64,000 nt of DNA from a virus, in IMG/VR virus record IMGVR_UViG_3300027730_000007, positions 33,641 through 97,640 of that record; one strand, given 5' to 3'. Each line of letters starts with the position of its first letter. Position 1 is the first letter of the stretch. The translations under genes and the position numbers were made by a program. Shown in pieces: positions 27,454 to 36,857 of this stretch. The notes under the pieces were generated by a model. That model was not told the DNA's origin, did no database searches, and worked only from the letters and a program-made list of their open reading frames with translations.

Positions 27454-27484
27454 CAAAGATACCAAATTAAAACCATAACGTCAA
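27454..27484 (-). promoter_or_regulatory. Host-type promoter of the homing endonuclease gene
   Basis: On the minus strand TTGACG (27484-27479) and TATCTTTG (27461-27454), with TTG-N20-TAnnTTTG spacing. It matches the Bacteroidota -33/-7 pattern exactly, and the ATG follows the box by 15 bases. Confidence 0.8.
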
Positions 27485-27538
27485 GTTTCAATCCGTTTAA
27501 TTTTAATCCAAATATATTTTAAATATGCTTAAAAACAA

Positions 27539-27566
27539 AAAAGCCATACAAAAATGTATGGCTTTT
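27539..27566 (-). terminator. Intrinsic terminator after the major capsid gene
   Basis: Perfect 12-bp stem, AAAAGCCATACA (27539-27550) with TGTATGGCTTTT (27555-27566), loop AAAA, followed on the minus strand by a T-rich tract. It insulates the capsid operon from the homing endonuclease promoter. Confidence 0.85.
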
Positions 27567-27587
27567 AAGTTATTGATTTACAATAAA

Positions 27588-29480
27588 TTATCTCAATTCA
27601 GCAACGTTAAACGTTGGTACACCATCTACACGGATAGCTCCGTAAAAGCGGTTATTTACCATTTTTTTAGCGTAACGTGTCATGATACCCTTAACTGGGG
27701 CAAAGTTAAACGGATTGTACATAGTTGGTGTAAGTTGCAAAGGCACGTATGGTGCGTAGATGTAACCTGTATCCAACAATGATTTACCTTTGTGACCGAT
27801 GATGATTGAGTATGCTGGTGCATAAGGGTCACGGTACACTTGGTAACGTCCGCTTAATGTACCGATTCTCTCAATACCCATGTTGTATTGGTCTTGCTCA
27901 GGGTTAGCATCACTTACGTGGAAGTATTCCAAATCATCAAATATCGCTGAAATTTCAGAAGATACTACGATAATGTTAGCACCACCACGAAGAGTTGACT
28001 TGTGGATTTGAGCACTAGTTTGGTTTACTCTTGTGATAAGAGTTTGATTCCAGTCTTTTTGTGTGTAAGGACTTGCAGCAGAAGAAGCTCTTCTCCAACC
28101 GTTATAATCCCAACGTAATTGCCATGCAGAACCTGTACGCAAATCTCTAAGGATTTCACGGTCAATTTCAGCAGCAACTTGTTCTGACAACATAGCTGTC
28201 AATTCAGCTTCAGCATCAATGTTGTGGAATGCACTAACGTCTTGAGCCAATTCTGGTGACCATGTTGCACGTAATTTACGTTCTTCAACACTTACTACTA
28301 CTTCGTCAAGTCTAAATGAAACTTCACCAAGTTCTGTTTCCAATTCAAGAGAAGCGTATTCAGCCCATCCAAAAACAAGACCAGCAGTAGTTGTAATCGC
28401 TGATACAGTTGTTGCAGAAGCACCAACATAACCATCATAAGTTTCAGTACCAGCTACGGCAACACCGCTTGCAGTGGTACCAACTGGGTGACGTAAGTCA
28501 ACCTCAACATACATTACATTACTAGAATTCGCTGCACCAGTTTTTGTACCTTGAACGATAGCCTTACCGTATTGTTGTGTAACTACACGGAATGGCACCT
28601 TACTACCACCAACAACAATTTTATTACCATCACTATCTAAGATAGCATTAGTAGTAACACATTGTAATGAAGCCAAGAATGACTCAGTATCCATGTTGTT
28701 ACCGTCTGGGCCAGTCAATACTCCACGGCCATTAGTACCAGCACCACCACTGAAACCAGACATTGTTAAAAGAACAGTTCTAACTGAACCATCAGTTGCT
28801 CTTGGGAAAGAAGCTGATGGGGTCAATACTGTAAAAGTACCGTCAGAATTTAAAATGTTAGCGTTTGCATTAGTAATCGCATAGGTTTTCATTGTAAGAG
28901 TACCTTTAGAGTTATCGAACAAACCATCATCATAGAATGCATCATACAAGTTTTTAGCTTGCATTTGAGTCAACTTAACACCGTTAGTAGAAACGATAGC
29001 TGGAACAGCAGCAGAAGTTGCAGAACCATCATGCTCACCGTTAAGACCAGTGTGTGCTGAGTATTGTGTTCCATAAGTGGCATCAGTTGATGATACACCA
29101 TTGTAGTTGCTACCAGCAACAGCTGGGTTAGCACCGTTAACACGGCTAGATGTTTGTGGAACGAAGTAGAACAATTTACCAATTGGCATGTTCATAGCTT
29201 GAACCGATACGATATCATTCGCTAATAATTTAGAGAAAACTCTACGTACAATTGGGAATACAACTGTTTCGAAAGAACCAGATGATGTCGCTGTTGTGCT
29301 TTCGCTCAACAATTGAGAAGCTTGGTTCTCATACAATTGTGCAACGTTTTCTTTAACGTGGCCTTTTAGACCTTCTAGGAAGCCTAAGCTTTCCCATTTT
29401 GCTTGGGTTTCTTGACGGATAGCCTTCATGTGGTTCAATCCGATGTTACCAACTTGTCCAGATGTTAATAAATGTGACAT
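27588..29480 (-). CDS. Major capsid protein, T4 gp23-like
   Basis: 630 residues (T4 gp23: 521). Diagnostic stretches in order: SFETVVFPIVRRVFSKLLAND (about 70-90), VQAMNMPIGKLFYFVPQT, then ERKLRATWSPELAQDV, AEAELTAMLSEQVAAEIDREI, and near the end GRYQVYRDPYAPAYSIIIGHKG and APYVPLQLTPTMYNPF. A Thr/Gly/Ser/Ala-rich insertion around residues 110-270 accounts for the extra length. LLSE60-S61 fits the (L/I)xE cut that removes the N-terminal propeptide of gp23 (after residue 65 in T4). Follows the scaffold gene after 28 bases and is closed by a strong terminator. Confidence 0.95.
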   Translation of the reverse strand: MSHLLTSGQVGNIGLNHMKAIRQETQAKWESLGFLEGLKGHVKENVAQLYENQASQLLSESTTATSSGSFETVVFPIVRRVFSKLLANDIVSVQAMNMPIGKLFYFVPQTSSRVNGANPAVAGSNYNGVSSTDATYGTQYSAHTGLNGEHDGSATSAAVPAIVSTNGVKLTQMQAKNLYDAFYDDGLFDNSKGTLTMKTYAITNANANILNSDGTFTVLTPSASFPRATDGSVRTVLLTMSGFSGGAGTNGRGVLTGPDGNNMDTESFLASLQCVTTNAILDSDGNKIVVGGSKVPFRVVTQQYGKAIVQGTKTGAANSSNVMYVEVDLRHPVGTTASGVAVAGTETYDGYVGASATTVSAITTTAGLVFGWAEYASLELETELGEVSFRLDEVVVSVEERKLRATWSPELAQDVSAFHNIDAEAELTAMLSEQVAAEIDREILRDLRTGSAWQLRWDYNGWRRASSAASPYTQKDWNQTLITRVNQTSAQIHKSTLRGGANIIVVSSEISAIFDDLEYFHVSDANPEQDQYNMGIERIGTLSGRYQVYRDPYAPAYSIIIGHKGKSLLDTGYIYAPYVPLQLTPTMYNPFNFAPVKGIMTRYAKKMVNNRFYGAIRVDGVPTFNVAELR

Positions 29481-29508
29481 ATTTGTTTAGTTTTATTTTT
29501 TGGTTATT

Positions 29509-30738
29509 TTATTTTTGTTCAACTCTACTAATTAAATCAAGGATTCTTTTAGTAGAAGGGTCAACATAAGCAGTCGATTCGTTTAGTTGTTTTGAATTAC
29601 TTGTGCTGGCCTCTTTGATTATTTTATTTTCTACTACTTCACGAACGGTTTCTCTTTTTTCCAATTCACTAGCAATAGTTCTGTACAATCTTTTTGACTC
29701 TTTAAGGTTAGTAACACCAGTATCAAATCTCTTGATAATGTTTTGTTTCTCAGCCTTGGTAGTCGAATGCTCCATAAACAATCTTGTTACATATGTAAGA
29801 TTGCTATTGAAGATAACTGTTTCTACAAGCTTGGTTCTAAATTCTTTTAAGCCATCTCTGAACATTTCGTTCTCAACCTTTAATTTTTTAGCTTCACTTA
29901 ATAGGGTATTATATTTGTTTGCTGTTTCGGTAAGTAATTTCTTTGTAGCGATACTTTCGTCAATTTTTGACTTAGGGTTTTCAGGAGCACCGATTGATTT
30001 AGGTCCTTGGCCACGGTGAGTACCTACACTCATACCTACACCAACACCAATTTTTTCGTCAAGCGTTTCTTCTTCTTCCTCTTCATCACCCATTTCTTCA
30101 TCACCCATTTCTTCATCACCCATTTCTTCATCATCACCTTCGATATCATCAACAGGTACGAAGTCACTTGATTCTTCTTCATCATCAAGTTCAATCTCGT
30201 ATTCCATATCGTCATCGTCAGATGCTGGTAGACCAGATGCTGGCAAACCAATGTCAGATGTCTTAACAATATATTCACCTGGTTCTGAAATGTTTAAACG
30301 TATTTCATCACCAACGATATTGATTTCATCTTCACCGCTTAATTTTTTGTAAATTGCAATAACTTCATCGTCTGATGCAGCTGTCATGTCCAATTCATCT
30401 GATGATTCAAAATCATCCATTCCGTTTTCGTATGAGTCTTCATCATCAGATGATGCCATAGACATATCGCCTAATTCATCACCCAAGTCATCACCCATAT
30501 CATCGATTGACATGTCATCTTTAGTTATTTCTTCAGAAGTCATTGTGTCATCATCTTCGATGTCAACATCAACGCCTTCTTCTTCATAAGCCTCTCTAGC
30601 TAATGATTCTTTCACAACCCCATCAATTTCTTCTTTAGCAATGCTACGAAGTATTTCTTTCGTGTTGGCATCAAGAGCATTTTGAATACTTTTAATATCC
30701 AATAATGCTTCCTCAAGTATATTTTTTTTCTCTGCCAT
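29509..30738 (-). CDS. Prohead scaffold/core protein (gp22-like)
   Basis: 409 residues, directly between the prohead protease and the capsid gene, as gp22 in T4. The central third is extremely acidic (repeated GDEEM, EEEEEET) and the C-terminal half helical. Several protease-type sites are visible: KKLLTE-T, NTLLSE-A and KQLNE-S, which fits a scaffold chopped to peptides after assembly. N-terminus MAEKKNILEEALLDI. Assigned from position, acidity, helicity and cut sites rather than a named domain. Confidence 0.8.
   Translation of the reverse strand: MAEKKNILEEALLDIKSIQNALDANTKEILRSIAKEEIDGVVKESLAREAYEEEGVDVDIEDDDTMTSEEITKDDMSIDDMGDDLGDELGDMSMASSDDEDSYENGMDDFESSDELDMTAASDDEVIAIYKKLSGEDEINIVGDEIRLNISEPGEYIVKTSDIGLPASGLPASDDDDMEYEIELDDEEESSDFVPVDDIEGDDEEMGDEEMGDEEMGDEEEEEETLDEKIGVGVGMSVGTHRGQGPKSIGAPENPKSKIDESIATKKLLTETANKYNTLLSEAKKLKVENEMFRDGLKEFRTKLVETVIFNSNLTYVTRLFMEHSTTKAEKQNIIKRFDTGVTNLKESKRLYRTIASELEKRETVREVVENKIIKEASTSNSKQLNESTAYVDPSTKRILDLISRVEQK
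30091..30135. repeat. Three tandem 15-bp repeats in the scaffold gene
   Basis: Unit CATTTCTTCATCACC repeated at 30091, 30106 and 30121 (last copy altered at its end), with a partial copy before. Encodes the repeated GDEEM units and is a likely site of copy-number variation. Confidence 0.8.
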
Positions 30739-30757
30739 TGTGTTTTATTTGTTTAGT

Positions 30758-30767
30758 AGATAAATAT
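30758..30767 (-). promoter_or_regulatory. ATATTTATA-type box before the scaffold-capsid operon
   Basis: Minus-strand ATATTTATCT, 19 nt before the scaffold ATG. The capsid gene has no box of its own, so this one would drive both. The 117-base gap from 30739 holds nothing else recognisable. Confidence 0.5.
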
Positions 30768-30855
30768 GATTTAGTTATTCATCTTATTTGATAATAAATA
30801 TATCTAGTTTTCAAAAAAGACATTTATATAAAAAAAAAAATGATAAAAATTTGCA

Positions 30856-31575
30856 TTATAATAAAAATTTATTTAAATCATCGATTAAATTTTCTTTTAT
30901 AACATTTTTAGTGGTGGTAACGCTCTCAACGTAAGGCTTAGCTTCTTCAACATTTTTAAATATCCATGCATCTGGTGTTGATGGTGCGGTAACTATATCC
31001 CAACAAATTATCTCGAAATCTTCTTGGACTATTTGTTCACCGTTCTTACCTTCTTTTAGCGAACCTACACCTCTAGATGAAACACCTATCTTAATTCTAT
31101 TTCTTAATAGGTTAGCAACTTCATCACCCTTGGTTGAAACGATACCATAATTAATAAAGCCTGGAGTCATTAGGATTTCCATCTTACCCATTAGTGTATG
31201 ACCTTCCCACCATGTTTCAATAATATTGTGAGATATTCTATCGATAGAAATAACTGAACTTTCTGGGTGGTCACATTCACCTACAGCACCTCTAGATTTA
31301 ATTAATTCTTGATATAGTTCATTTTGTTTTCTTAGAATGTGTTCTGGGTAAACCCTACCATTTCGGTTTAAGATACCGTATTTTTGTAGTATAACATATA
31401 CAACTAGAGGTTCACCGATAATTACCTTACCAGTTTCTAGTTTTTTCATTTCGTTAATGAATGGTAAATTTCTAGGCTCATCAGGACTAATGTAACCAGC
31501 GTCTTGTTCGATGAGGAATCCAAAACCACTTTGACCACGCTTGATAACCTTAATATCGTTATAATTTATTTCCAT
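30856..31575 (-). CDS. Prohead protease, T4 gp21-like (peptidase family S80)
   Basis: 239 residues, matching gp21 in size. ILNRNGRVYPEHIL (about 68-81) is the family signature, GECDHPESS holds the catalytic His (103), and KIGVSSRGVGS holds the nucleophilic Ser (166/167). TAPSTPDAWIF is a further conserved stretch. It would cut capsid, scaffold and internal proteins after (L/I)xE during maturation. The C-terminal tail NVIKENLIDDLNKFLL resembles the leaders of other proteins in this window and could be removed by self-cleavage. Gene order protease-scaffold-capsid is as in T4. Confidence 0.92.
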   Translation of the reverse strand: MEINYNDIKVIKRGQSGFGFLIEQDAGYISPDEPRNLPFINEMKKLETGKVIIGEPLVVYVILQKYGILNRNGRVYPEHILRKQNELYQELIKSRGAVGECDHPESSVISIDRISHNIIETWWEGHTLMGKMEILMTPGFINYGIVSTKGDEVANLLRNRIKIGVSSRGVGSLKEGKNGEQIVQEDFEIICWDIVTAPSTPDAWIFKNVEEAKPYVESVTTTKNVIKENLIDDLNKFLL

Positions 31576-31590
31576 AACATTAGCTTATAG

Positions 31591-31600
31591 ATATAAATAT
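31591..31600 (-). promoter_or_regulatory. ATATTTATA-type box before the prohead protease
   Basis: Minus-strand ATATTTATAT, 15 nt before the ATG at 31575 and just after the terminator at 31615. Confidence 0.55.
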
Positions 31601-31614
31601 AGTGGATAATAAAA

Positions 31615-31639
31615 AAGGCCCTATTTTTGGTAGGGCCTT
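31615..31639 (-). terminator. Intrinsic terminator
   Basis: AAGGCCCTA (31615-31623) pairs with TAGGGCCTT (31631-31639); on the minus strand the stem is followed by a T run. Ends the transcript of 31646-32086. Confidence 0.85.
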
Positions 31640-31645
31640 ATTAAT

Positions 31646-32086
31646 TTACTTTTTTCTTTTATGATAAGAAAATGCGTCATCGCATTCAAATACCTTATCA
31701 ATGATGTGTTGAGTTATATCTTCTAATTGATTTTTTACTGAATCTAAGGTTTCACCAATCTCTTCATAAACAAATATGGTTATCTCACAATTCATAAAGC
31801 TACGCTTACCAAACTTGATTCCAGATTCTCTAATATCAAAATCAACAATCGTTCTATCCTTGATAAATATTTCATTTTTACTAACAAAACGATTATATAT
31901 AACTTGCTTAATTTTCTTATGATTATTTCTAATGATTCTTTGGTAGTTTTCTTCAGAATTATTCCTTGGGTCCACCCATGCTGAAATATTAATGAAAACA
32001 GCTTTTGGATGTTTATTATTTATACTACCAAATATAACATTATATTCGTTAAATTTATTTATCTTAAGTTCTTTTCCTGTTTTCAT
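31646..32086 (-). CDS. Unknown protein with host-type promoter
   Basis: 146 residues, basic, alpha/beta with alternating strands (KAVFINISAWVDP, IVDFDIRESGIKFG, CEITIFVYEEI) and a C-terminal helix. No motif recognised. It lies inside the head module but is isolated: host-type promoter in front, terminator behind. That suggests an early-expressed gene inserted among late genes. Confidence 0.7.
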   Translation of the reverse strand: MKTGKELKINKFNEYNVIFGSINNKHPKAVFINISAWVDPRNNSEENYQRIIRNNHKKIKQVIYNRFVSKNEIFIKDRTIVDFDIRESGIKFGKRSFMNCEITIFVYEEIGETLDSVKNQLEDITQHIIDKVFECDDAFSYHKRKK

Positions 32087-32102
32087 TTTTAAATATTTTA
32101 TA

Positions 32103-32133
32103 CAAGTATAACAAAAAAAAATGAAAGCGTCAA
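32103..32133 (-). promoter_or_regulatory. Host-type promoter
   Basis: Minus strand TTGACG (32133-32128) and TATACTTG (32110-32103) with the TTG-N20-TA spacing. The ACTTGACG block is identical to that upstream of the homing endonuclease. Confidence 0.75.
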
Positions 32134-32138
32134 GTTAT

Positions 32139-32918
32139 TTAATCTAAATTAGACTTTAATTCTACTAATTTTGAAATATTTTTTGAAAAATTTTCATCAA
32201 TTGCTTGAACTGTATTTAACAATTTATCCTTAACTTGTAATAGCTTATCTTTAGCGTTTAAATCAGCGGTACTAAGCTTCTCATTTATCAAATCAATGCA
32301 TTCTCTAACCAGCTGAGAGTAAATCTCTTTTTTCTCCAATTCATTTGAAGATATAAGAACCTTAAGAATCTTCTTTTCCGATTCAGATAATGATTCATAT
32401 TTTTCATTGTATTTAGTAATCATTAGATTGGAAATTACACTATTTGGTAGACCGATTTGTTCAATAATAACCCTTGGTTTATTATTTAAGATATACTTAA
32501 TAACTTTATCCGTTGATTCAACAATAGTATTAATATTATTTGAAGCTTTTTTGGTAAAGATAAGCTTTGAAATATTTTCATATAAGTCATTTGTTTCATC
32601 AACAATATCCCAAGTAATTAGATTAGCCAACTTGGTATTTGCCTCTAATATATCCTTTATTTTATACTTAGCCATTAAGTCAATATTTTCTTTTACAAAT
32701 AATAAAGCCTTACCAGCATCAGTTTCACAGGTATTTTCAAGGTTATTATAAACCATAAATTGAGTGCGAAGAATTTCGTTTTCTTTTATGGTTTTTAAAT
32801 AAGTTTTAAATACATTATTTTTACCATTATCTTTAATAATGATATTTTCAGCTAAGATATTATTAAAGTTATCTTTAATCTTACCAAAATTTTTTACTAT
32901 GCTTGCTATATTTGACAT
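32139..32918 (-). CDS. Unknown helical protein beside the portal gene
   Basis: 259 residues, almost wholly helical with an acidic/basic mix (KALLFVKENIDLMAKYKIKDI). No motif or membrane segment. In T4 the place between portal and protease is occupied by the prohead core proteins gp67/gp68, so this may be a core or portal-associated protein; position is the only evidence. Confidence 0.7.
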   Translation of the reverse strand: MSNIASIVKNFGKIKDNFNNILAENIIIKDNGKNNVFKTYLKTIKENEILRTQFMVYNNLENTCETDAGKALLFVKENIDLMAKYKIKDILEANTKLANLITWDIVDETNDLYENISKLIFTKKASNNINTIVESTDKVIKYILNNKPRVIIEQIGLPNSVISNLMITKYNEKYESLSESEKKILKVLISSNELEKKEIYSQLVRECIDLINEKLSTADLNAKDKLLQVKDKLLNTVQAIDENFSKNISKLVELKSNLD

Positions 32919-32933
32919 TTTGTGTGTTTAATT

Positions 32934-32942
32934 AATAAATAT
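32934..32942 (-). promoter_or_regulatory. ATATTTATA-type box
   Basis: Minus-strand ATATTTATT, 15 nt before the ATG at 32918. Confidence 0.5.
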
Positions 32943-32963
32943 CTTATACATGATAAAGAATTA

Positions 32964-35030
32964 CTATTCACCTAACATTTTATCAATACCATTAATCATA
33001 GTATCAATTTCTTCGTTAACCTTAACATTCTTATCGTAGACCTTAACCTTTTCATCGATATGTGTAGTCTTTGGCTTAATTGACTCAATCAAGGTGTTAA
33101 CAAATCGACCACGGTACTTTTCAGTCCTTTTGTTTAATTTATTAGCCAATATAACCTTCTGTTCACCCAATACACGCTTTATTCTTTTTACAGATTCGGC
33201 AACTTGTTCTGGTGTTTCTTCATCACCAAAAGTTAAATCTTCACCACCTTCTGTATTTGTGTCAGTACCTTCTGGTGTTTCACCTTCTGGCGTATCACCT
33301 TCTGGTGTATCACCAAAATCTAGGTCTTCACCACCAGTACCGCCACCACCAAATGAACCACCTAGGCCACCGCCACCGCCACCGCCACCACTAGCAGCTG
33401 CGTCACCGCCTTCACCTCCACCATTACCACCACCTTGTAGTGCTAAGTCCATATCACCATAGACTCTATCAACTACATCAAAGGTACCAGTATGCTTGAT
33501 AACATTTGCCGAATTAGCTAATTCAGCAGAGGCAGCTTTTTCTATTCGTTGTTCAAGTAAATCTGATTTTATTTCATCATCTGACCAACCCATAATTTCT
33601 CTATGTGCACGAGTCCATGACATCGTAGCAAATCCATTACCAGTATCTGATACTGCATCTTTAAGTAACGTAACTTTTTGTTGCATATGTTCAACTCTAA
33701 GCATATCAGCTTGTGTTGATGGATTATTTAGGGTTAATGTAAAATTATCAAAATCTTCTTCAAAGCCTAATAAGTATAAGTGAATAATAGCTATCTTATT
33801 TAATTCTTGAATCATTGATTGTTGAATCCTATTGATTGTTCTAGAAAATCTAATATCTTGTAGTGCAAGGTTTTTACCATCACCAGTAGTCTCATCGAAC
33901 CCTAAGAATGGCTTAGGCACACGTAATGCAGTAAATAAGTTATTCCTTAAGTATTCAATATCTGCAATCTGGTCAAGATTAGTTGCACCTGGAAGCGTAT
34001 CAATTGGGCTTGGTGCATCTTCACTTCTAACTGGTATAAAATAATCTTGGTCATTAGCCATTTGATTATATCTTAGGTCCATTTGACCAGTTTGTGAATC
34101 CATTACTTGTGCACGTTTGAATCTATCAGCGATACTATTAACATATGCTGGTACATCAGCATCATCAATATTACCTACGTATATTTTGTATATTCTTCTT
34201 TCTGGTGCTCTAGTAACACGATACACCAACATAGCATCCTCAGACATGATAAGTTGTTTCCAAATACGTCTAGCTTTTTCTAAAAAGCTTGTACCATATG
34301 GTAAACGTTTATCCTCACCCAATAATCTAAAGTGGGCCATTTGCCATGAGTTGAACTCAACATTACGACCCCTCCATATAAATTTTGTTTTATCTGTTTT
34401 GTTAGATGATAAATCTACCTCTACAGTACTTCCGTTAATAACACTAAATAAATCATTCTCCCTACGGTCCATTTCATAGTTTGGCATTTGCTTAGCGCCA
34501 ATAATACCGTTTGCATCATCGATATTTAAATAAACGAAATTATCACCGTATTTACATGTGTTTCTAGTCCACATAGGTAATGATGTATGAATATCAAGCC
34601 TATTATAAAATAAGTCCTCTAATATACCCTTAACACGCTTACTATCAGAATAAATATTCATTATTTTACCCTTATCGTTAACGGTTGTGGATTCTTCCAT
34701 CATTACGTCTAATGCGGCAGCGATGGCTGGATAAAACTCCATATTCTCAAAATCACTATATGATGCAATTCTTGTTGTTTCATAGTTGATAGATTGTTGA
34801 AATAATCCGCTATCAACTCTAGACCATTGATTTGCTAGAAATCTATTCTGTTGTTGTTGTAGCTTAATCCTATCAAAATCAGCTTTATTATCCGTTTTTA
34901 ATAGAACATCACTACCAATATTATATCGTTGAGTATTTGTTTTGGCTTGTGCTTGTTTTGGTCTAGTGTTCTCAGGATTAATAACTTGTCCAAGACGTTG
35001 AAATATAGTTAAATTATTTTGCTGTGCCAT
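32964..35030 (-). CDS. Portal protein, T4 gp20-like
   Basis: 688 residues (T4 gp20: 524). Core stretches of the T4-type portal: RIASYSDFENMEFYPAIAAALDVMMEE (about 70-95), MWTRNTCKYGDNFVYL, FIWRGRNVEFNSWQMAHFRLLG, RRIWKQLIMSEDAMLVYRVTRAPERR and IADIEYLRNNLFTALRVPKPFLG. After about residue 535 there is an unusual Gly-rich stretch followed by Glu/Thr/Pro/Gly repeats and a final basic helix containing RVLGE-Q and TLIE-S, both of (L/I)xE form. The tail beyond the core may be cleaved or act as an internal anchor. Confidence 0.93.
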   Translation of the reverse strand: MAQQNNLTIFQRLGQVINPENTRPKQAQAKTNTQRYNIGSDVLLKTDNKADFDRIKLQQQQNRFLANQWSRVDSGLFQQSINYETTRIASYSDFENMEFYPAIAAALDVMMEESTTVNDKGKIMNIYSDSKRVKGILEDLFYNRLDIHTSLPMWTRNTCKYGDNFVYLNIDDANGIIGAKQMPNYEMDRRENDLFSVINGSTVEVDLSSNKTDKTKFIWRGRNVEFNSWQMAHFRLLGEDKRLPYGTSFLEKARRIWKQLIMSEDAMLVYRVTRAPERRIYKIYVGNIDDADVPAYVNSIADRFKRAQVMDSQTGQMDLRYNQMANDQDYFIPVRSEDAPSPIDTLPGATNLDQIADIEYLRNNLFTALRVPKPFLGFDETTGDGKNLALQDIRFSRTINRIQQSMIQELNKIAIIHLYLLGFEEDFDNFTLTLNNPSTQADMLRVEHMQQKVTLLKDAVSDTGNGFATMSWTRAHREIMGWSDDEIKSDLLEQRIEKAASAELANSANVIKHTGTFDVVDRVYGDMDLALQGGGNGGGEGGDAAASGGGGGGGGLGGSFGGGGTGGEDLDFGDTPEGDTPEGETPEGTDTNTEGGEDLTFGDEETPEQVAESVKRIKRVLGEQKVILANKLNKRTEKYRGRFVNTLIESIKPKTTHIDEKVKVYDKNVKVNEEIDTMINGIDKMLGE

Positions 35031-35072
35031 TGTTTTATTTCTATTTTAATTATTATTTGTTAAAAGTCAAGA

Positions 35073-36857
35073 TTATTTAATACCACGAAATAACCAAGCA
35101 TATTGACCTGTTGGGTCTTGCATATTCTTAGATACAATCGGGCTGAAATTAGGTCTAGAATGATTAACGCTATTACCACCTTGTTTGCTAGAGAAACCAG
35201 TTCCACGTTCTTTCTCTATTTCAATTGGTTGGCTACTACCAAGTATCCAACTACTTAACATAGCTTTATTTTGTTTTTCTAAACGCTCTAGATTCTTAAA
35301 AGAGTGTTCTAGGACCCAAAGGGCCATAGCCAATGCCATTATTAGGTCATCATGGAAACCATCTTGATGGTCTGGTTTACCGTTCTTATAGATGAATGTC
35401 TTTAGCTCTGTCGCTAATCTAATTGAGCGAATCTTAATTTCATTTGTTCTAATTTTATATTCTAAATTAGAAATCATCGGTAAACGAACAGATGTTGCTT
35501 GAAAACCAGGTATTTTATTTTCTTTATTATGCGATGATAACTCACGTTGTCTAGCAGATAAAATCTTACCATTTTGTGTATCATAATGTAGCCTCTTATA
35601 ATCAAATTCTAAGAGTTTTAATACCGTAGAAACACCCATACCACCAGTAATATCAACTACGGTATAAGCCTTATATAGATTACCATATTCTTCGACTATC
35701 TGGGCCATTAAGTCTGGTTGTATCTTACCTTGATATTCCATAACTTGTTCCATAGTTGTAAAATCAACAATAACCATCGTGGATGAATCTTGACCGTCAC
35801 CCCTAGCTATATCGACACCGACTATGTACTGATGACCTTCTTTAGGTTCAGCCCATATCCAGAACTCATTATCAGCACCACTAGTATATAAGGGGTCAAT
35901 AACATTATGTTTAACTTGATACTCAATATATTCTTCCTCAATCACGTTACCACCAGACCCAATAAATGATACATCTAGTTCTTGAGCAATCATCTTACGG
36001 TCATTATTCATACCCAAACACATCTCTTCATACCAAGATGAAGTTGGTTTCCAACCATCATTTAATCTTCTATTGTATGAATCAAATGTGAACTCTACTT
36101 CTTCTTCAATCTCATCACCTCGTAACCATCTAAGGTCTTTGTTATAGCGCAAATCTTCATACCATTTCATTTCAATGATATTAAAATTATTATCTTTTGT
36201 TTTAGCCTTAGCATATGTTCGATAGTATAGAGAATCCATACCATGTGGCGTTGAAATTAAGGTAGCCTTACCACCACTACCTAAAGCGGTTAACGCAGCA
36301 CCAAATACTTCAGCACCGTTATCAATAAAGGCTGCTTCATCCATTATAAGGTATGTTGGTGCGAAACCACGTAGAGCATCCTTAGATGTAGCAACCGCTT
36401 TAACACGGCTACCATTTGGAAGTCTAATTTCTTTTTTTGAATCAACGATAAATATTGACTTAGCTTCGTTTTTAGGGTTACCATAATATTCGGTACCCCA
36501 AATCCATCTTGGTAATTGGTCAAGAAAGTCTTTTATCTTACCCAAGAATTCAAATGCTAATTCTTGTTTGTTTGCGATGATTAGTACCGCTTCTGGGTTA
36601 TTCTCGTCAGCAAAACCAACCTTTATAGACATGTAAGCGGCTGTGGTTGTTGACACACCAGCTTGTCTAGGCTTGGTGACCAAATTAAACCTATGCTGTT
36701 CGTAGGCTAAGATAATTTCTTTTTGTCTTGGGAATAATTTGAATGGGACAAAACCTTCTTGTGTCTTATCAAATGTAACTAAATATGTTTCAATTGCGTA
36801 TGTTGGACTAGCTAAACATTTAGCGTATTCTGTATATATTTCTAATGTCGTTAGCAT
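35073..36857 (-). CDS. Terminase large subunit, T4 gp17-like
   Basis: 594 residues, the size of gp17. ATPase: Walker A KPRQAGVST at 62-70, Walker B YLIMDEAAF with DE at 173-174, coupling motif KATLISTPHG near 197. Nuclease: RNase H-like core YIVGVDIARGDGQDSS with the first Asp at 349, later VVDITGGMG and FHDDLIMALAMAL with the last acidic pair. Packages DNA into the head through the portal encoded downstream. No intron or intein seen. Confidence 0.95.
   Translation of the reverse strand: MLTTLEIYTEYAKCLASPTYAIETYLVTFDKTQEGFVPFKLFPRQKEIILAYEQHRFNLVTKPRQAGVSTTTAAYMSIKVGFADENNPEAVLIIANKQELAFEFLGKIKDFLDQLPRWIWGTEYYGNPKNEAKSIFIVDSKKEIRLPNGSRVKAVATSKDALRGFAPTYLIMDEAAFIDNGAEVFGAALTALGSGGKATLISTPHGMDSLYYRTYAKAKTKDNNFNIIEMKWYEDLRYNKDLRWLRGDEIEEEVEFTFDSYNRRLNDGWKPTSSWYEEMCLGMNNDRKMIAQELDVSFIGSGGNVIEEEYIEYQVKHNVIDPLYTSGADNEFWIWAEPKEGHQYIVGVDIARGDGQDSSTMVIVDFTTMEQVMEYQGKIQPDLMAQIVEEYGNLYKAYTVVDITGGMGVSTVLKLLEFDYKRLHYDTQNGKILSARQRELSSHNKENKIPGFQATSVRLPMISNLEYKIRTNEIKIRSIRLATELKTFIYKNGKPDHQDGFHDDLIMALAMALWVLEHSFKNLERLEKQNKAMLSSWILGSSQPIEIEKERGTGFSSKQGGNSVNHSRPNFSPIVSKNMQDPTGQYAWLFRGIK

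Noticed and set aside
27439-27465. Longer homing endonuclease starting at a TTG
   Set aside because: The TTG and next codons lie in the TATCTTTG promoter box, so they are upstream of the expected transcript start. The ATG at 27438 is used.
30036-30589. Repeat-rich Met/Lys and Ser frames across the scaffold gene
   Set aside because: Shadows of the acidic GDEEM repeat region in other frames and strands.
33094-33462. Pro/Ser- and His-rich plus-strand frames
   Set aside because: Antisense of the Gly-rich and TPEG portal tail; no start signal.
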